From positions 1-33,920 of the forward strand of contig JAFUGS010000050.1 of NCBI GenBank assembly GCA_017469265.1: a stretch of 33,920 nucleotides of DNA, written 5' to 3'. How positions within the stretch are numbered: the stretch's first letter is position 1; the number at the start of each line of letters is the position of its first letter. Shown here piece by piece: positions 7,156 to 17,207 of this stretch. A program made the position numbers and the translations under genes. Under the pieces are notes generated by a model that saw only the letters and a program-made list of their open reading frames with translations, was not told where the DNA came from and made no database searches. Source of the stretch: Clostridia bacterium (lineage in GTDB: Bacteria > Bacillota > Clostridia > Christensenellales > Aristaeellaceae).

Positions 7156-8612
7156 ACAGAAAACTGATAATCCGGCTGCTGGGCGCGATTCTCAGCATCG
7201 TTGCCGCGGCCATGATTCCTGCCTTCCTGCTTTCCCTCCGTTTTCAGGATGGGGACAGTCTGGTCTTAGGCATCTGTATCTGTGAGCTTATGCTGCCCGG
7301 GCTGCTGATCTGGTTTCTGGTGCGTCCTAAGCAGGGAAGCCATCTCCGCCTGCGGGAGGGCTTCCTGGTGGTGGCGCTTGGCTGGCTGGTGCTGAGCGTG
7401 GGCGGGGCACTCCCCTTTTTCTTCTCCGGTCTGTATCCCCGCTTTGAGGATGCGCTGTTTGAATCCGTTTCCGGTTTCACAACCACAGGGGCTACGGTGC
7501 TGACGCAGTTTGAAGGCTTTCCGCGGGGAATCATGTTCTGGCGCGCAACGACCCACTGGGTCGGCGGCATGGGTGTGCTGGTGCTGACGCTTGCGCTGCT
7601 CCCACGGCTTACAGGGCGTACATCCCATCTGGTTCGGGCGGAAAGCCCCGGTCCTTCCCTGAGCAAGCTGGTGCCTCATACCGGAACCACCGCCAAAATA
7701 CTGTACCGGATATATATTCTCCTGACACTGATGGAGTTCCTCGCGCTGATACTCTGCGGCCTCAATACCTATGACGCCGCGCTTCACGCACTTTCCACCG
7801 CGGGGACGGGCGGCTTCAGTAATTATGGAGACAGCGTTGGCGGTTTTCACAATCCGGCCGCGGAAGCGGTCATTACCGCCTTCATGTTTCTTTTCGGTGT
7901 CAATTTCGCGCTGTATTATCATTTTCTGATCGCTGGTCCCAGGGAGAAAATCGGTTCTTTTTTCCGTGATGAGGAGTTTCGCTGGTACTTCGGTATCGTT
8001 GGCACATTCGTGCTGCTGCTGACCGGGTTGAATCTTCCCTTCTATGGTCAGGATCTTCTCCGTTCCTTCCGCTACAGCGCTTTTCAGCTTTGCTCCATCA
8101 TGTCCACAACCGGATTTGTTACGGCGAATTTCAATGACTGGTCCGTTTCCGCCCAGATGCTGGTCTTTTTTGCCATGTTTATCGGAGCCTGCGCAGGTTC
8201 CACAGCCGGCGGTATTAAAATCATCCGGGTTGTACTGGCTGGAAAGCAGGCCCGGCGCGCCATTCATTCCGTGGATCATCCCAAAAAGGTTCAGGTGGTC
8301 CGCCTGGATGGAAAAGCGGTGGATGAAAGCATGATCTCCCAGATCATGGTTTTTATCTTTCTTTATTTTTTCCTGGTTGTCTTTGGTGGGCTGCTCCTAT
8401 CTTTGGAAGGAAAATTCACTCCGATGGACAATCTGTCCGCGGCCCTGACCTGTGTCAGCAATGTTGGGCCGGCCTTTGGCGCGCTGGCCAGCGATTTTTC
8501 CGGCTACGGACTCTGGGGAAAGCTGCTCTGTTCCTTCCTGATGCTGGCGGGGCGGCTGGAAGTCTTCCCGATGCTGATTCTCTGTACCCGTTCCGCCTGG
8601 AAATCCCATTGA
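7152..8612 (+). CDS. trkH: Trk potassium transporter subunit TrkH
   Basis: Integral membrane channel for potassium uptake, partner of TrkA. The 486-residue protein has about ten hydrophobic segments and four pore-loop signatures: SGFTTTGATVL, STAGTGGFSNYGD, MSTTGFVTANFNDW and CVSNVGPAFG. The segment GACAGSTAGGIKIIRVV is the conserved region after the third pore loop. It begins within the trkA stop (ATGA overlap), so the two subunits are translationally coupled. The C-terminus LEVFPMLILCTR is typical of the family. Confidence 0.95.
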   Translation: MNRKLIIRLLGAILSIVAAAMIPAFLLSLRFQDGDSLVLGICICELMLPGLLIWFLVRPKQGSHLRLREGFLVVALGWLVLSVGGALPFFFSGLYPRFEDALFESVSGFTTTGATVLTQFEGFPRGIMFWRATTHWVGGMGVLVLTLALLPRLTGRTSHLVRAESPGPSLSKLVPHTGTTAKILYRIYILLTLMEFLALILCGLNTYDAALHALSTAGTGGFSNYGDSVGGFHNPAAEAVITAFMFLFGVNFALYYHFLIAGPREKIGSFFRDEEFRWYFGIVGTFVLLLTGLNLPFYGQDLLRSFRYSAFQLCSIMSTTGFVTANFNDWSVSAQMLVFFAMFIGACAGSTAGGIKIIRVVLAGKQARRAIHSVDHPKKVQVVRLDGKAVDESMISQIMVFIFLYFFLVVFGGLLLSLEGKFTPMDNLSAALTCVSNVGPAFGALASDFSGYGLWGKLLCSFLMLAGRLEVFPMLILCTRSAWKSH

Positions 8613-8634
8613 TCCTTCAAAAGGAGGTCTTTCA

Positions 8635-10221
8635 TTGGCTTCTGATACTGGTAAGTCCATCGCCAAAGGTGTATCCATTTTGAGTGTGGCAGGCATTCTC
8701 TGCAAGCTGCTGGGACTGCTGTTCACGGTTCCCCTCACCCGGACCATCGGTTCCGAAGGTCTGGGGATCTATCAATCCGTTTACCCAACCTACAATCTTC
8801 TTCTGACCCTTTCCTCCGCCGGTCTGCCTGTCGCGGTATCCCGCATGGTATCCGCCTATCTGGCCAAAGAAGATCCGCGGAATGCACATCGGGTTTTTAA
8901 AACCGCCATCTGGCTCCTGACGGGCATCGGCTGCGTCTGCATGCTGTTCATGCTGGCCGGAAACGGACTGCTGACCGCGTGGGTTCAGGAGCCCCGGGCT
9001 GCTCTCGGCTTTCGGGCCATCGCGCCATGTCTTGCAATTGTCTGCGCGCTCAGCGCGTTTCGCGGTTTTATGCAGGGCCAGCAGAACATGCATCCTACCG
9101 CGCTTTCTCAGATTGTGGAACAGCTTGGCAAGTTGGCTTTCTCCCTTCCATTGGCCATCTGGGGCACAAAGCACAGTCTGGCGCTTGGAGCGGCTGGTGC
9201 GCTTCTGGGGATTACGCTGAGTGAGGCCTGCGCCACGCTGGTCGTAGCTGTTTTCTATTTTCGCCGCAGAAGTGTTTTTGCCGCGATTCCGCAGCTTTCG
9301 GACGCTCCCGCCGCCACCCCTCGTGCACTGGCGGGCCAGCTGTTCCTGATCTCCGTGCCGATTACCATCAGTGCCTGTATCGTACCTTTAGCGCAATTTG
9401 TGGATTCCGTGATGATGGTTCCCCGGATGATGGCCTCCGGACTGACCAACGAAGTGGCCCGCTCGCTCTACGGCGTTTTTTCCGGCCTGGTCATCCGGCT
9501 GATCAATATGCCTACCGCACTGGCGCTGGCCGTGGCAATGAGTCTGGTACCCGCGGTTTCCGCGGCTCAGGCCGTGCGTGATAAGGCAGCCATGCAAAAA
9601 GCCTGCGATCAAGGGCTTCGTCTTGCCTTTCTGATCGGCTTCCCATGTTCAGTCGGGATGAGCGTTCTCGCACGGCAGGTCTTCGGTTTTCTCTATTATG
9701 AGAGTCTCGCGCCGGACCAGTTTCAGACCGGCTGGGAACTGTTGACGGTCTCCAGTCTTACGGTTGTTCTCTTTACCGCTGTACAGGCAACCAGCGCCAT
9801 CCTGCAGGGACTGGGGAAACAGAAGATACCGATGTACACACTGATCGCGGGTGTCAGCTGCAAAATTCTGATGAACTATATTCTTGTTGGCATTCCGGGC
9901 GTCAATATTCATGGCGGACCATTTGCCTCCATCGTCTGCTATACCGTATCCCTTGTACCTAATCTGTACTTTGTCTGTAAATATGCGGAAATCCGTTTCA
10001 ACGCCAAAGAATGGATTCTGAAGCCCGCCTTTTCCGCGTTGATAATGGCAGTCGTGGTCTGGGGACTGCGTTCGCTTCTGCCTTTTCATCGCCTTACCAC
10101 CATCCTGGAGGTAGCTGTCGGCGTTGGTGTATATCTTCTGGCAGCCATCCGGATCAAGGCGATGAACACCGCGGATCTGGCGGTTTTCACCCGGCGTCTG
10201 CAGCGGAAAAGGAGGAAGTAA
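8635..10221 (+). CDS. Multidrug/oligosaccharidyl-lipid flippase family protein, SpoVB/YabM type
   Basis: A polytopic membrane protein (528 aa, about 14 hydrophobic segments) of the MOP flippase superfamily, which includes SpoVB, MurJ and polysaccharide exporters. It probably moves a lipid-linked saccharide across the membrane. Family traits are GVSILSVAGILCKLLGLLFT at the start, RTIGSEGLGIYQSVYPTYNL, and FRGFMQGQQNMHPTALSQIV. The start is a TTG at 8635 with AAAGGAGG seven bases upstream; no ATG fits. In Bacillus subtilis the homologous order is yabM-yabN-yabO, as here with mazG and rqcP downstream, supporting a YabM/SpoVB-like call. Whether it acts in spore cortex or vegetative wall synthesis cannot be told. 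Confidence 0.88.
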   Translation: MASDTGKSIAKGVSILSVAGILCKLLGLLFTVPLTRTIGSEGLGIYQSVYPTYNLLLTLSSAGLPVAVSRMVSAYLAKEDPRNAHRVFKTAIWLLTGIGCVCMLFMLAGNGLLTAWVQEPRAALGFRAIAPCLAIVCALSAFRGFMQGQQNMHPTALSQIVEQLGKLAFSLPLAIWGTKHSLALGAAGALLGITLSEACATLVVAVFYFRRRSVFAAIPQLSDAPAATPRALAGQLFLISVPITISACIVPLAQFVDSVMMVPRMMASGLTNEVARSLYGVFSGLVIRLINMPTALALAVAMSLVPAVSAAQAVRDKAAMQKACDQGLRLAFLIGFPCSVGMSVLARQVFGFLYYESLAPDQFQTGWELLTVSSLTVVLFTAVQATSAILQGLGKQKIPMYTLIAGVSCKILMNYILVGIPGVNIHGGPFASIVCYTVSLVPNLYFVCKYAEIRFNAKEWILKPAFSALIMAVVVWGLRSLLPFHRLTTILEVAVGVGVYLLAAIRIKAMNTADLAVFTRRLQRKRRK

Positions 10222-10227
10222 GCAGCA

Positions 10228-11673
10228 TTGAAACCCAAAATTATCGTTTTGTCCCTGGGACCCGGCGCTCCGGAGCTGATGACCCTCCAAACCGTTCAGG
10301 CGCTGAAAGAAGCCCGGAAGCTGGTTCTTCGGACACGGCGGCATCCCGTGGCTGCCTGGCTGACAGAACAGGGGCTCTCTTTCTCCTCCCTGGATGATTT
10401 TTATGACCGTTACGAAGATTTTGACTCGATGCATGCGGCCATGGCTGACTGGCTTTGGGACGCCGCTGGCCACAGCCCGCTCTGCTATGGCGTCATGAAT
10501 CCGGCTCAGGACGGATCTGTCCGCGCGCTAAAGGCCTCCAGGCCCGAATCCGGCGAGCTGATCCAGCTGCCGGGGCTTTCCGTTCTCAACGGCTGTGAAG
10601 CGGCCCTTCCGCCTGAAACGGTCCTCTCCGGTAATGTCCGGGTCTTTTCCGCCACGGATTATCTTTCCAGCCCACAGGAGCCAATGATCGACCTTTGGAT
10701 TACGGAGCTGGATTCAACGCTGCTGGCAGGCGATGTAAAGCTGAAGCTGAATGAAGTATATGCGGATAACGCGCCTGTATTCTTTTTTCCACCGTCTGAA
10801 AAAGCCCGGCGAAAAGGGAAATGGATCTCGCTCTGTCAGCTGGACGGTCAGAAAGCCTACGATCATACCACTGCTTTTTTTCTGGCCGGTTCCAGCTTTC
10901 TGCAGCGAGACCGCTTTTCCTTTGAGGATCTTCGGGCGATTACAGCCCGGCTTCGGGCACCGGATGGCTGCCCATGGGATCGGGTGCAGACCCACGCATC
11001 CCTGACGCCGTACATGGTGGAAGAGGCCTGGGAAGCCGTCAGTGCCATCGAGGAAGACGATATGGATCACCTGGCGGATGAACTGGGGGATGTGCTTTTC
11101 CAGGTGTTTATTCATGCTTCTATTGCGGATTCCTTCGGTGAGTTTACCATGACGGATGTACTGACCCATATCTGCCAGAAGATGATTCAGCGTCATCCCC
11201 ATGTTTTTCGGCAGGCCCACGCTGAAACAGCTGAGGAAATCGCGTTCGGCTGGGAAGCGATCAAGCGGGAGGAAACCGGCAGCAAAACGGTTGGTGAGAC
11301 GCTGAATGATGTCTCCGCTTCCCTGCCATCGCTGAAGTATTCGATCAAAATGTTTAAAAAGCTTGCCCAGCTTCCAGCCCTGCGAAGGGATCCGGAAACC
11401 ATTGCGGAAGAAATCCGTACGCTTTCCACTTTCCTTCTGGAGAAGGGAACCCTTCAGGAGGAAGTCATGGCCTCCCTGCTCATGAAATGCACAGAGCTAT
11501 GCTACCGGCAGAATCAGGACGCAGAAATCCTGCTGCACAGGGCAGTAGACAGAATGAAAGGAAAATATCAGCGGGCGGAGAACATGATTTTTATGGATGA
11601 AAAGTCACCCGAAAGCTTGACATTTCAACAACTCCGTGTATACTTAGAGGCAGTTGAGAGAGAAAGTGAATAG
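10228..11673 (+). CDS. mazG: Nucleoside triphosphate pyrophosphohydrolase MazG with methylase-like N-domain (YabN type)
   Basis: Hydrolyses (d)NTPs to the monophosphate and pyrophosphate, a house-cleaning role. Residues about 1-220 resemble a tetrapyrrole methylase fold (KIIVLSLGPGAPELMTLQTV, CYGVMNPAQDGSV), as in B. subtilis YabN, and are probably not active as a methylase. The MazG domain follows, with CPWDRVQTHASLTPYMVEEA and the metal-binding EExxE...ExxD pattern in EEAWEAVSAIEEDDMDHLAD and ELGDVLFQV at about 263-295. A second, degraded MazG repeat occupies the C-terminus. The start is TTG at 10228 with AAAGGAGG upstream, just past the flippase stop. A promoter for the next gene lies inside its 3' end. 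Confidence 0.92.
   Translation: MKPKIIVLSLGPGAPELMTLQTVQALKEARKLVLRTRRHPVAAWLTEQGLSFSSLDDFYDRYEDFDSMHAAMADWLWDAAGHSPLCYGVMNPAQDGSVRALKASRPESGELIQLPGLSVLNGCEAALPPETVLSGNVRVFSATDYLSSPQEPMIDLWITELDSTLLAGDVKLKLNEVYADNAPVFFFPPSEKARRKGKWISLCQLDGQKAYDHTTAFFLAGSSFLQRDRFSFEDLRAITARLRAPDGCPWDRVQTHASLTPYMVEEAWEAVSAIEEDDMDHLADELGDVLFQVFIHASIADSFGEFTMTDVLTHICQKMIQRHPHVFRQAHAETAEEIAFGWEAIKREETGSKTVGETLNDVSASLPSLKYSIKMFKKLAQLPALRRDPETIAEEIRTLSTFLLEKGTLQEEVMASLLMKCTELCYRQNQDAEILLHRAVDRMKGKYQRAENMIFMDEKSPESLTFQQLRVYLEAVERESE
11617..11644 (+). promoter_or_regulatory. hup promoter inside the 3' end of mazG
   Basis: TTGACA (11617-11622), 16-base spacer, TATACT (11639-11644). It gives the HU gene its own strong transcription within the operon. 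Confidence 0.8.
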
Positions 11674-11731
11674 TTTCTTCTCTCTTCCATTATTGTCCAT
11701 CCTGGATGGACCAATTCGAGGAGGTTTTGTA

Positions 11732-12031
11732 ATGAATAAGACGGAACTGGTTGCTGCGCTGGTCGAAAAGACTGAGATGCCCAAGAAAAGTGCAGAAAAG
11801 GCTGTCAATGCTTTCGTCGATGTGGTCAGCGAAACGTTGGTTCAGGGAGACAAGCTGCAGCTCATCGGCTTTGGCACCTTCTCCGTGAAGGATCGTCCGG
11901 CCCGGGCCGCCCGGAATCCGCGGACCGGTGAGGAAATCAAGATTGCCGCTTCCAAGGCTCCTGTTTTCAAGCCCGGCAAGGCACTGAAGGATAAGGTCAA
12001 TACCCCCGCCAAGAAAAAGGGCAAGAAGTAA
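11732..12031 (+). CDS. hup: HU family DNA-binding protein
   Basis: Nucleoid protein that bends and compacts DNA. The 99-residue product is a complete HU: MNKTELVAALVEKTEMPKKS, LQLIGFGTFSVKDRPARAAR, NPRTGEEIKIAASKAPVFKP, with the conserved Arg-Asn-Pro of the beta arm, and a short basic Lys-rich tail. The ATG at 11732 follows GAGGAGG. It has its own promoter and is followed by a strong intrinsic terminator, so it is expressed as a monocistron as well as by read-through. It stands between mazG and rqcP, as is common in clostridia. Confidence 0.97.
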   Translation: MNKTELVAALVEKTEMPKKSAEKAVNAFVDVVSETLVQGDKLQLIGFGTFSVKDRPARAARNPRTGEEIKIAASKAPVFKPGKALKDKVNTPAKKKGKK

Positions 12032-12039
12032 TTCACTTG

Positions 12040-12075
12040 ACTCCCACGGGGCTTTCCCTCGTGGGAGTTCTTTTG
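12040..12075 (+). terminator. Intrinsic terminator after hup
   Basis: Stem ACTCCCACG (12040-12048) with CGTGGGAGT (12060-12068), extended by inner G-C pairs, followed by TCTTTTG. It limits read-through into rqcP. Confidence 0.9.
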
Positions 12076-12105
12076 TGAAAACCTTGGAAAGGAATGATCG
12101 TACCC

Positions 12106-12378
12106 GTGCGTCTGGATAAGTTTTTGAAGGTATCCCGGATCATCAAGCGCCGTACCGTTGCCAATGAGGCCTGTGCCGGTGGTCGGGTTGAGATTAACGG
12201 CCGGGTGGCGAAGCCCGGCGCGGACATCAAGCCTGGGGACAGGCTGACCATACGTTTCGGAGAACATATTGGCGTCTACGAAGTTCTCTCGATCCAGGAA
12301 ACCGTACGTAAGGAGGAGGCGGAGCATCTCTACCGCATTTTGGAGGAGGACGCCGCCGCGGCGCAGGAAAGAGCATGA
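12106..12378 (+). CDS. rqcP: RqcP, S4-domain RNA-binding protein of ribosome quality control
   Basis: Binds stalled 50S subunits carrying peptidyl-tRNA and works with RqcH to add poly-alanine tails. The 90-residue S4 protein reads [48 protein letters not shown], closely resembling B. subtilis YabO/RqcP. The GTG at 12106 is preferred because it yields the family start [11 protein letters not shown] and has AAAGGA 12 bases upstream. An in-frame ATG at 12094 lies directly against that site. Its stop overlaps the ispDF start. Confidence 0.9.
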   Translation: MRLDKFLKVSRIIKRRTVANEACAGGRVEINGRVAKPGADIKPGDRLTIRFGEHIGVYEVLSIQETVRKEEAEHLYRILEEDAAAAQERA

Positions 12379-13562
12379 ACAGCAAACCGATTGATCTCAT
12401 TTTGCTGGCCGGGGGAAGCGGTTCCCGAATGGGCGCAGGAATGAATAAGGTGCTTCTCCCTGTGAGAGGGATCCCCTGCATCGTTCGCAGCGCGATGGCG
12501 TTTGAAGGAGTCGCTTCCCGGATGGTGGCTGTCTGTCGTCCGGAAGATCTGTCCGAGATTCAGGCGCTGCTGGAAGGGGCTGGCCTTCCCTTTCCGACGA
12601 CCTTTGTCACCGGTGGCGAAACCCGCCAGCAATCTGTGGCCCGGGGGCTGTCCGCTTTGCCGGAAGAGGATGCGTACGTTCTGGTGCATGATGCCGCCCG
12701 ATGCCTGGTGGATGGAGGTACGATCGCCCGCGTCCTGGCGGATCTGAATGTTTTTGGTTCCGGCGTAGCCTCTGTCCCAGTGACGGATACAGTAAAGCGC
12801 GTCAATGCGGCAGGGTTTGTGCTGGATACGCTGCCAAGATCCATGCTGCGGGCCATGCAGACGCCCCAGGGATTTTCCCTCCCGGAGCTTCGAAAGGCAC
12901 ACGCCCTGGCCGCACGCGATCATTATGAAGGGACGGATGATGCTTCGCTGATGGAGCACGCGGGCTATCCGGTGCATCTGTCCGAAGGGGATCCCCGCAA
13001 TCTGAAACTGACCACACGGGAGGATTTATTAATGGCAGAAACCTTTCTACATACGGAGGACGCGTTTCCTGCGTTCCGCGTCGGACAGGGATATGATGTA
13101 CACCAGTTAACGGAAGGGCGAAAGCTGATCCTCTGCGGGGTGGAAATACCTCATACGCATGGTCTGCTGGGCCACAGCGATGCAGATGTAGCCCTGCATG
13201 CGCTGATGGACGCCCTTCTCGGTGCCGCAGGGCTCTGGGACATCGGGCATCATTTTCCCGACACGGATCCGCAGTATAAGGGAATCTCCTCGATGAAGCT
13301 GCTGGAAAAAGTAATCGCGGAACTGAAAACCCATGGCTTCCGTCCCGCCAATGTGGATGTCACCATCGTCGCGCAGCAGCCAAAGCTTTCCCCCTTCATT
13401 CCTGCCATGGTCAGGAATCTGGCCGCCGCACTTTCCCTGCCTGAAAGCCGGATCAACGTCAAGGCGACCACGACGGAACGCCTGGGATTCGAGGGCCGGA
13501 AAGAAGGCATCTCCGCGCAGGCGATTTGTCTGATTCAGGAGATTCCCGCGGGAACCAACTAA
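12375..13562 (+). CDS. ispDF: Bifunctional IspD/IspF enzyme of the MEP isoprenoid pathway
   Basis: The N-terminal domain (about 1-230) is IspD, which joins CTP and methylerythritol 4-phosphate: [20 protein letters not shown] and [12 protein letters not shown]. The C-terminal domain (about 236-395) is IspF, which forms the cyclic diphosphate: [41 protein letters not shown] with metal ligands Asp and His, and [17 protein letters not shown]. The two steps are separated in the pathway by IspE, which is not nearby. The fusion occurs in several proteobacteria and some Firmicutes. It overlaps rqcP by four bases (ATGA) and is closed by a strong terminator. Confidence 0.96.
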   Translation: MNSKPIDLILLAGGSGSRMGAGMNKVLLPVRGIPCIVRSAMAFEGVASRMVAVCRPEDLSEIQALLEGAGLPFPTTFVTGGETRQQSVARGLSALPEEDAYVLVHDAARCLVDGGTIARVLADLNVFGSGVASVPVTDTVKRVNAAGFVLDTLPRSMLRAMQTPQGFSLPELRKAHALAARDHYEGTDDASLMEHAGYPVHLSEGDPRNLKLTTREDLLMAETFLHTEDAFPAFRVGQGYDVHQLTEGRKLILCGVEIPHTHGLLGHSDADVALHALMDALLGAAGLWDIGHHFPDTDPQYKGISSMKLLEKVIAELKTHGFRPANVDVTIVAQQPKLSPFIPAMVRNLAAALSLPESRINVKATTTERLGFEGRKEGISAQAICLIQEIPAGTN

Positions 13563-13571
13563 AAGCGATTG

Positions 13572-13614
13572 AAAAAGTCCTCCGGTTCATTCCGCGTGAA
13601 CCGGAGGACTTTTT
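13572..13614. terminator. Bidirectional terminator between ispDF and the secreted orphan
   Basis: A 14-bp perfect stem, AGTCCTCCGGTTCA (13576-13589) with TGAACCGGAGGACT (13597-13610), flanked by A-run on the left and T-run on the right, serves the two convergent genes. Confidence 0.92.
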
Positions 13615-13622
13615 ATATGGTT

Positions 13623-15239
13623 TTATGCCGCGTCCGTCGCGTCATCAGCTTCCGGAACATCATGATCCGGGACTTCATCCGTATCTTCCGCTTCAGCGGG
13701 AGCTGTTTCCGTTTTTCCGTCGTTCTCGGCTGGCTCTGCCGCCTGGCTGAGTCCGACATCTGCTTCCGAATCGGCTGCTTCCGGCTGCTCCCCGCCATGT
13801 GTCAGCTGCTCTCCCGCTGCGGTAAGCCATTCTGCCAGCAACAGGGTCCGCTCTGTGTCGGTCATTTCCGTCAGATCCTTTGCGCCCGTCACGTCAAAGG
13901 GAGAAAAAGCCCAGGGAGAAGCCGTTTTGAAACTTCCACGGAGGGAAAGAGCGAAATGCTCTTTCTCCAGCAGCGCTTCCAGCTCCAGGGTGGTCGGGCT
14001 GGACTGGGAATACCGGCTGAAATAATGCAGCTGAAGCTCTGCTGTCCATGGCGTCTCTTCCGGATATGCCGCGGCTTCTTCTCCCTCCGGCAGATGAGTC
14101 AGGTCGCGAACAGCCTGTACGGACCAGCTTTCCCGCAGATGGTCACGGCTCTCCTCATCGCTGGAGAGCTCACTGCTGTGGCTGACGCTGATACGAAGCG
14201 CGTGCGAAACCGCTTCCTGTTCCTCATCCCCATTCGTGCGGCTGTACAGCCAGCAGTTGAAGGAATCAATTTCAGACAGATCCGTCTTTTCCGGCAGCAT
14301 CAGCGTCAGGTACTGATCCTCACCCCGAAGCGTAAAGGTTTGCAGTCCCCCATGCTCCTCCGTGCTCAGGAACTGATAGCCGGTGCTCTTTTCATCCAGC
14401 GGCAGGTCCAGGCTGCTGGAAATCGGCTGGCCAAGGGTAGAGATGGTACGGGTATACGTGATATCATAATCATTTTGAAGTGAATCCAGGGCCTGCTCAT
14501 AGAAATAATCCAGGTTTGCGTTCGCATAGCGTTCCTGCTGTGCTTCGGTAAGCACGCTCTGCACCAGCGCCGCTCCATCCGGATCCTGGAGCATCTGTCG
14601 AAGCAGCAGAACAAGTTCCTTCCGGATTTCCGCCATGGGAATCGTATAGGTCAGATCCACGGCGGATGTGCCGTTTTCAAGGGTTCGGACCTCCGAAACC
14701 CCCGCGAAGCCGGCCAGCCAGGTTTCCAGGGCCTGCGTCATTTTGTCCGTCACAGGGGTCAGCAGCGCCTGCCGTTTTGCCTCAGGAAGCTGGCTCCATC
14801 GAACCAGCGCGGAAGCGAAGGAAGGATTTCCGCCCTCCGGCGCGTGCAGCCAGTCCGCTATCGCTGTCATGGGCGGAAGCATAATCACCTGATCCGGCAG
14901 CAAGTCACTGCGGAAGAACCAGCTTTCTCCCTGCTGGTATGCTTCTGTCAGCCCATTTTTCGATCCATCCGTATTTTCCTGATAGATCTCGTAGAGTCCG
15001 TCTCCACCCACACCGGAGCGCAGGCTGCGCACCTGAAGCTCCACATCCTGAAACGGCATGAGGGACAGAATCAGCGGATCCGTTCCTTCCAGATGCATGG
15101 TGAAACTGCCTTTCAGCCCGCTGCCAATCGTCAGTTGTCTGTTCATCTTTTCTGGCAGCGTATAGCTGCTTTCCCCCAGTCCCATGCCGCTGACCATCAG
15201 CATCATCAGGCTTATCATCAGGCAAACGAGTTTTTTCAT
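13623..15239 (-). CDS. Secreted protein of unknown function (538 aa)
   Basis: I recognise no family. It opens MKKLVCLMISLMMLMVSGMG and has a typical signal peptide, with cleavage probably near Gly-Glu at about 18-20; there is no good lipobox. The mature part has no membrane segment and contains regularly spaced predicted beta strands. The last 60 residues or so are highly acidic and low in complexity (repeated Glu, Asp, Ala, Pro), like a surface-exposed tail. The ATG at 15239 has AAGGAGG eight bases upstream. It starts 16 bases after the dusB stop and is probably cotranscribed with it, but the pairing suggests no function. Confidence 0.85.
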   Translation of the reverse strand: MKKLVCLMISLMMLMVSGMGLGESSYTLPEKMNRQLTIGSGLKGSFTMHLEGTDPLILSLMPFQDVELQVRSLRSGVGGDGLYEIYQENTDGSKNGLTEAYQQGESWFFRSDLLPDQVIMLPPMTAIADWLHAPEGGNPSFASALVRWSQLPEAKRQALLTPVTDKMTQALETWLAGFAGVSEVRTLENGTSAVDLTYTIPMAEIRKELVLLLRQMLQDPDGAALVQSVLTEAQQERYANANLDYFYEQALDSLQNDYDITYTRTISTLGQPISSSLDLPLDEKSTGYQFLSTEEHGGLQTFTLRGEDQYLTLMLPEKTDLSEIDSFNCWLYSRTNGDEEQEAVSHALRISVSHSSELSSDEESRDHLRESWSVQAVRDLTHLPEGEEAAAYPEETPWTAELQLHYFSRYSQSSPTTLELEALLEKEHFALSLRGSFKTASPWAFSPFDVTGAKDLTEMTDTERTLLLAEWLTAAGEQLTHGGEQPEAADSEADVGLSQAAEPAENDGKTETAPAEAEDTDEVPDHDVPEADDATDAA

Positions 15240-15255
15240 CAATGGTTCCTCCTTG

Positions 15256-16233
15256 TCAGGACACATGATCCTGCTGTTCCGCTTCTTCCCGGAGCTGTTT
15301 TAAGATCCGCAGCGCTTCTTCCGGCGTCCGTGCGTGGTTTATTTCCGCTCTTGCCCTGGCGGCTCCCCGCAGGCCATGCAGATACCATCCGATATGCTTC
15401 CGCATTTCACGAACCGCAATTGGCTCCGGCTTCCAGGAAAGCATCCGGGTATAATGGGTTTCGATCATCTGAAACCGTTCCGCAAGGGTGACCTGTGCGG
15501 GCTTCAGCCCCTGGTTCAGCTGCGTGATCTCCCGAAAGATCCATGGGTTTCCCATCGCGCCGCGGCCAATGACCACGCCGGCTACGCCGCAGGATTCTAC
15601 CCGAGCCCGGGCCAGGCAGCCGTTCCAGATATCTCCGTTGCCCCAGACCGGAATGGATACGCTTTCAGCAACGCGGGCAATCGCTTCCCAATCCGCTTCT
15701 CCGCTGTACTGCTGTTCCCGGGTTCGGCCATGTACTGTAACCTCCTGGATGCCAGCGTCCTGCGCCCGCCGGGCCAGCTCCACCGCGTTCAGATGATCAC
15801 GATCCCAGCCCAGGCGCATCTTAACCGATACCGGCAATGAAACGGCCCGCACTGTTTTTCGCATCATGGCTTCCGCCACGTCCGGCGTCCGCATCAGGCC
15901 GCATCCCTCTCCGGATGGCGCGATCTTACGCGCCGGGCAGCCCATGTTCAGGTCGATTCCATCATACCGCCCAAGCGTTTCCATTCGCGCAGCCGCTTCC
16001 GCTACGGTGTCCGGATCCCTTCCGAAAAGCTGGAGGGTCAGCCTGCGTTCCTCTTTCCCGCGAATCATCAATTCCTGGGTCGCGCGCTGCTGCGGCGCGC
16101 ACAGATATCCCATGGCGCTGACCATTTCCGTGCAGGCGGCTTCACACCCCTGCGCGAAGCACAGCTCCCGAAAAACATAATCCGTTACGCCGCAAAGCGG
16201 CGCCAGCCTGGCATGAATCATGGGCCTCTCCAT
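15256..16233 (-). CDS. dusB: tRNA-dihydrouridine synthase (DusB-like)
   Basis: FMN enzyme that reduces uridine to dihydrouridine in the tRNA D-loop. It has the TIM-barrel blocks ARLAPLCGVTDYVFRELC, TLQLFGRDPDTVAEAA, GIDLNMGCPARKIAPSGEGC (catalytic Cys at about 99), VSVKMRLGWD, EVTVHGRTREQQYSGEADW and GVVIGRGAMGNPWIF. The 325 residues suit the family. The GAGCAL-like segment after the active site is replaced by SGEGCGLM, a small departure from the usual GSALL. ATG at 16233 or the MIHARLAP ATG four codons later are both possible; the second has GGAGAGG at a short gap. Confidence 0.93.
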   Translation of the reverse strand: MERPMIHARLAPLCGVTDYVFRELCFAQGCEAACTEMVSAMGYLCAPQQRATQELMIRGKEERRLTLQLFGRDPDTVAEAAARMETLGRYDGIDLNMGCPARKIAPSGEGCGLMRTPDVAEAMMRKTVRAVSLPVSVKMRLGWDRDHLNAVELARRAQDAGIQEVTVHGRTREQQYSGEADWEAIARVAESVSIPVWGNGDIWNGCLARARVESCGVAGVVIGRGAMGNPWIFREITQLNQGLKPAQVTLAERFQMIETHYTRMLSWKPEPIAVREMRKHIGWYLHGLRGAARARAEINHARTPEEALRILKQLREEAEQQDHVS

Positions 16234-16267
16234 CCGGGCCTTTCCCGCGGCCCTGCTTTACCGCTGT

Positions 16268-16296
16268 ATTATAAACCAAAGCAGGGGGATTATCAA
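16268..16296 (-). promoter_or_regulatory. dusB promoter
   Basis: Minus strand TTGATA (16296-16291), 17-base spacer, TATAAT (16273-16268). Confidence 0.85.
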
Positions 16297-16332
16297 GGAC
16301 ATGCATTGCCACCGGCCGGAGTGAAAATGCAC

Positions 16333-16368
16333 AAAAAAGCCTTCCTCCCGCGAAGCGCGGGGGAAGGC
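16333..16368 (-). terminator. Intrinsic terminator after upp
   Basis: On the minus strand, a GC-rich stem from 16368 to 16339 (GCCTTCC...GGAAGGC outer, CCCGC/GCGGG inner) is followed by a run of six T (16338-16333). Confidence 0.92.
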
Positions 16369-16391
16369 GGTCATGTTGTCTGCAACAGGGA

Positions 16392-17207
<816 letters not shown>

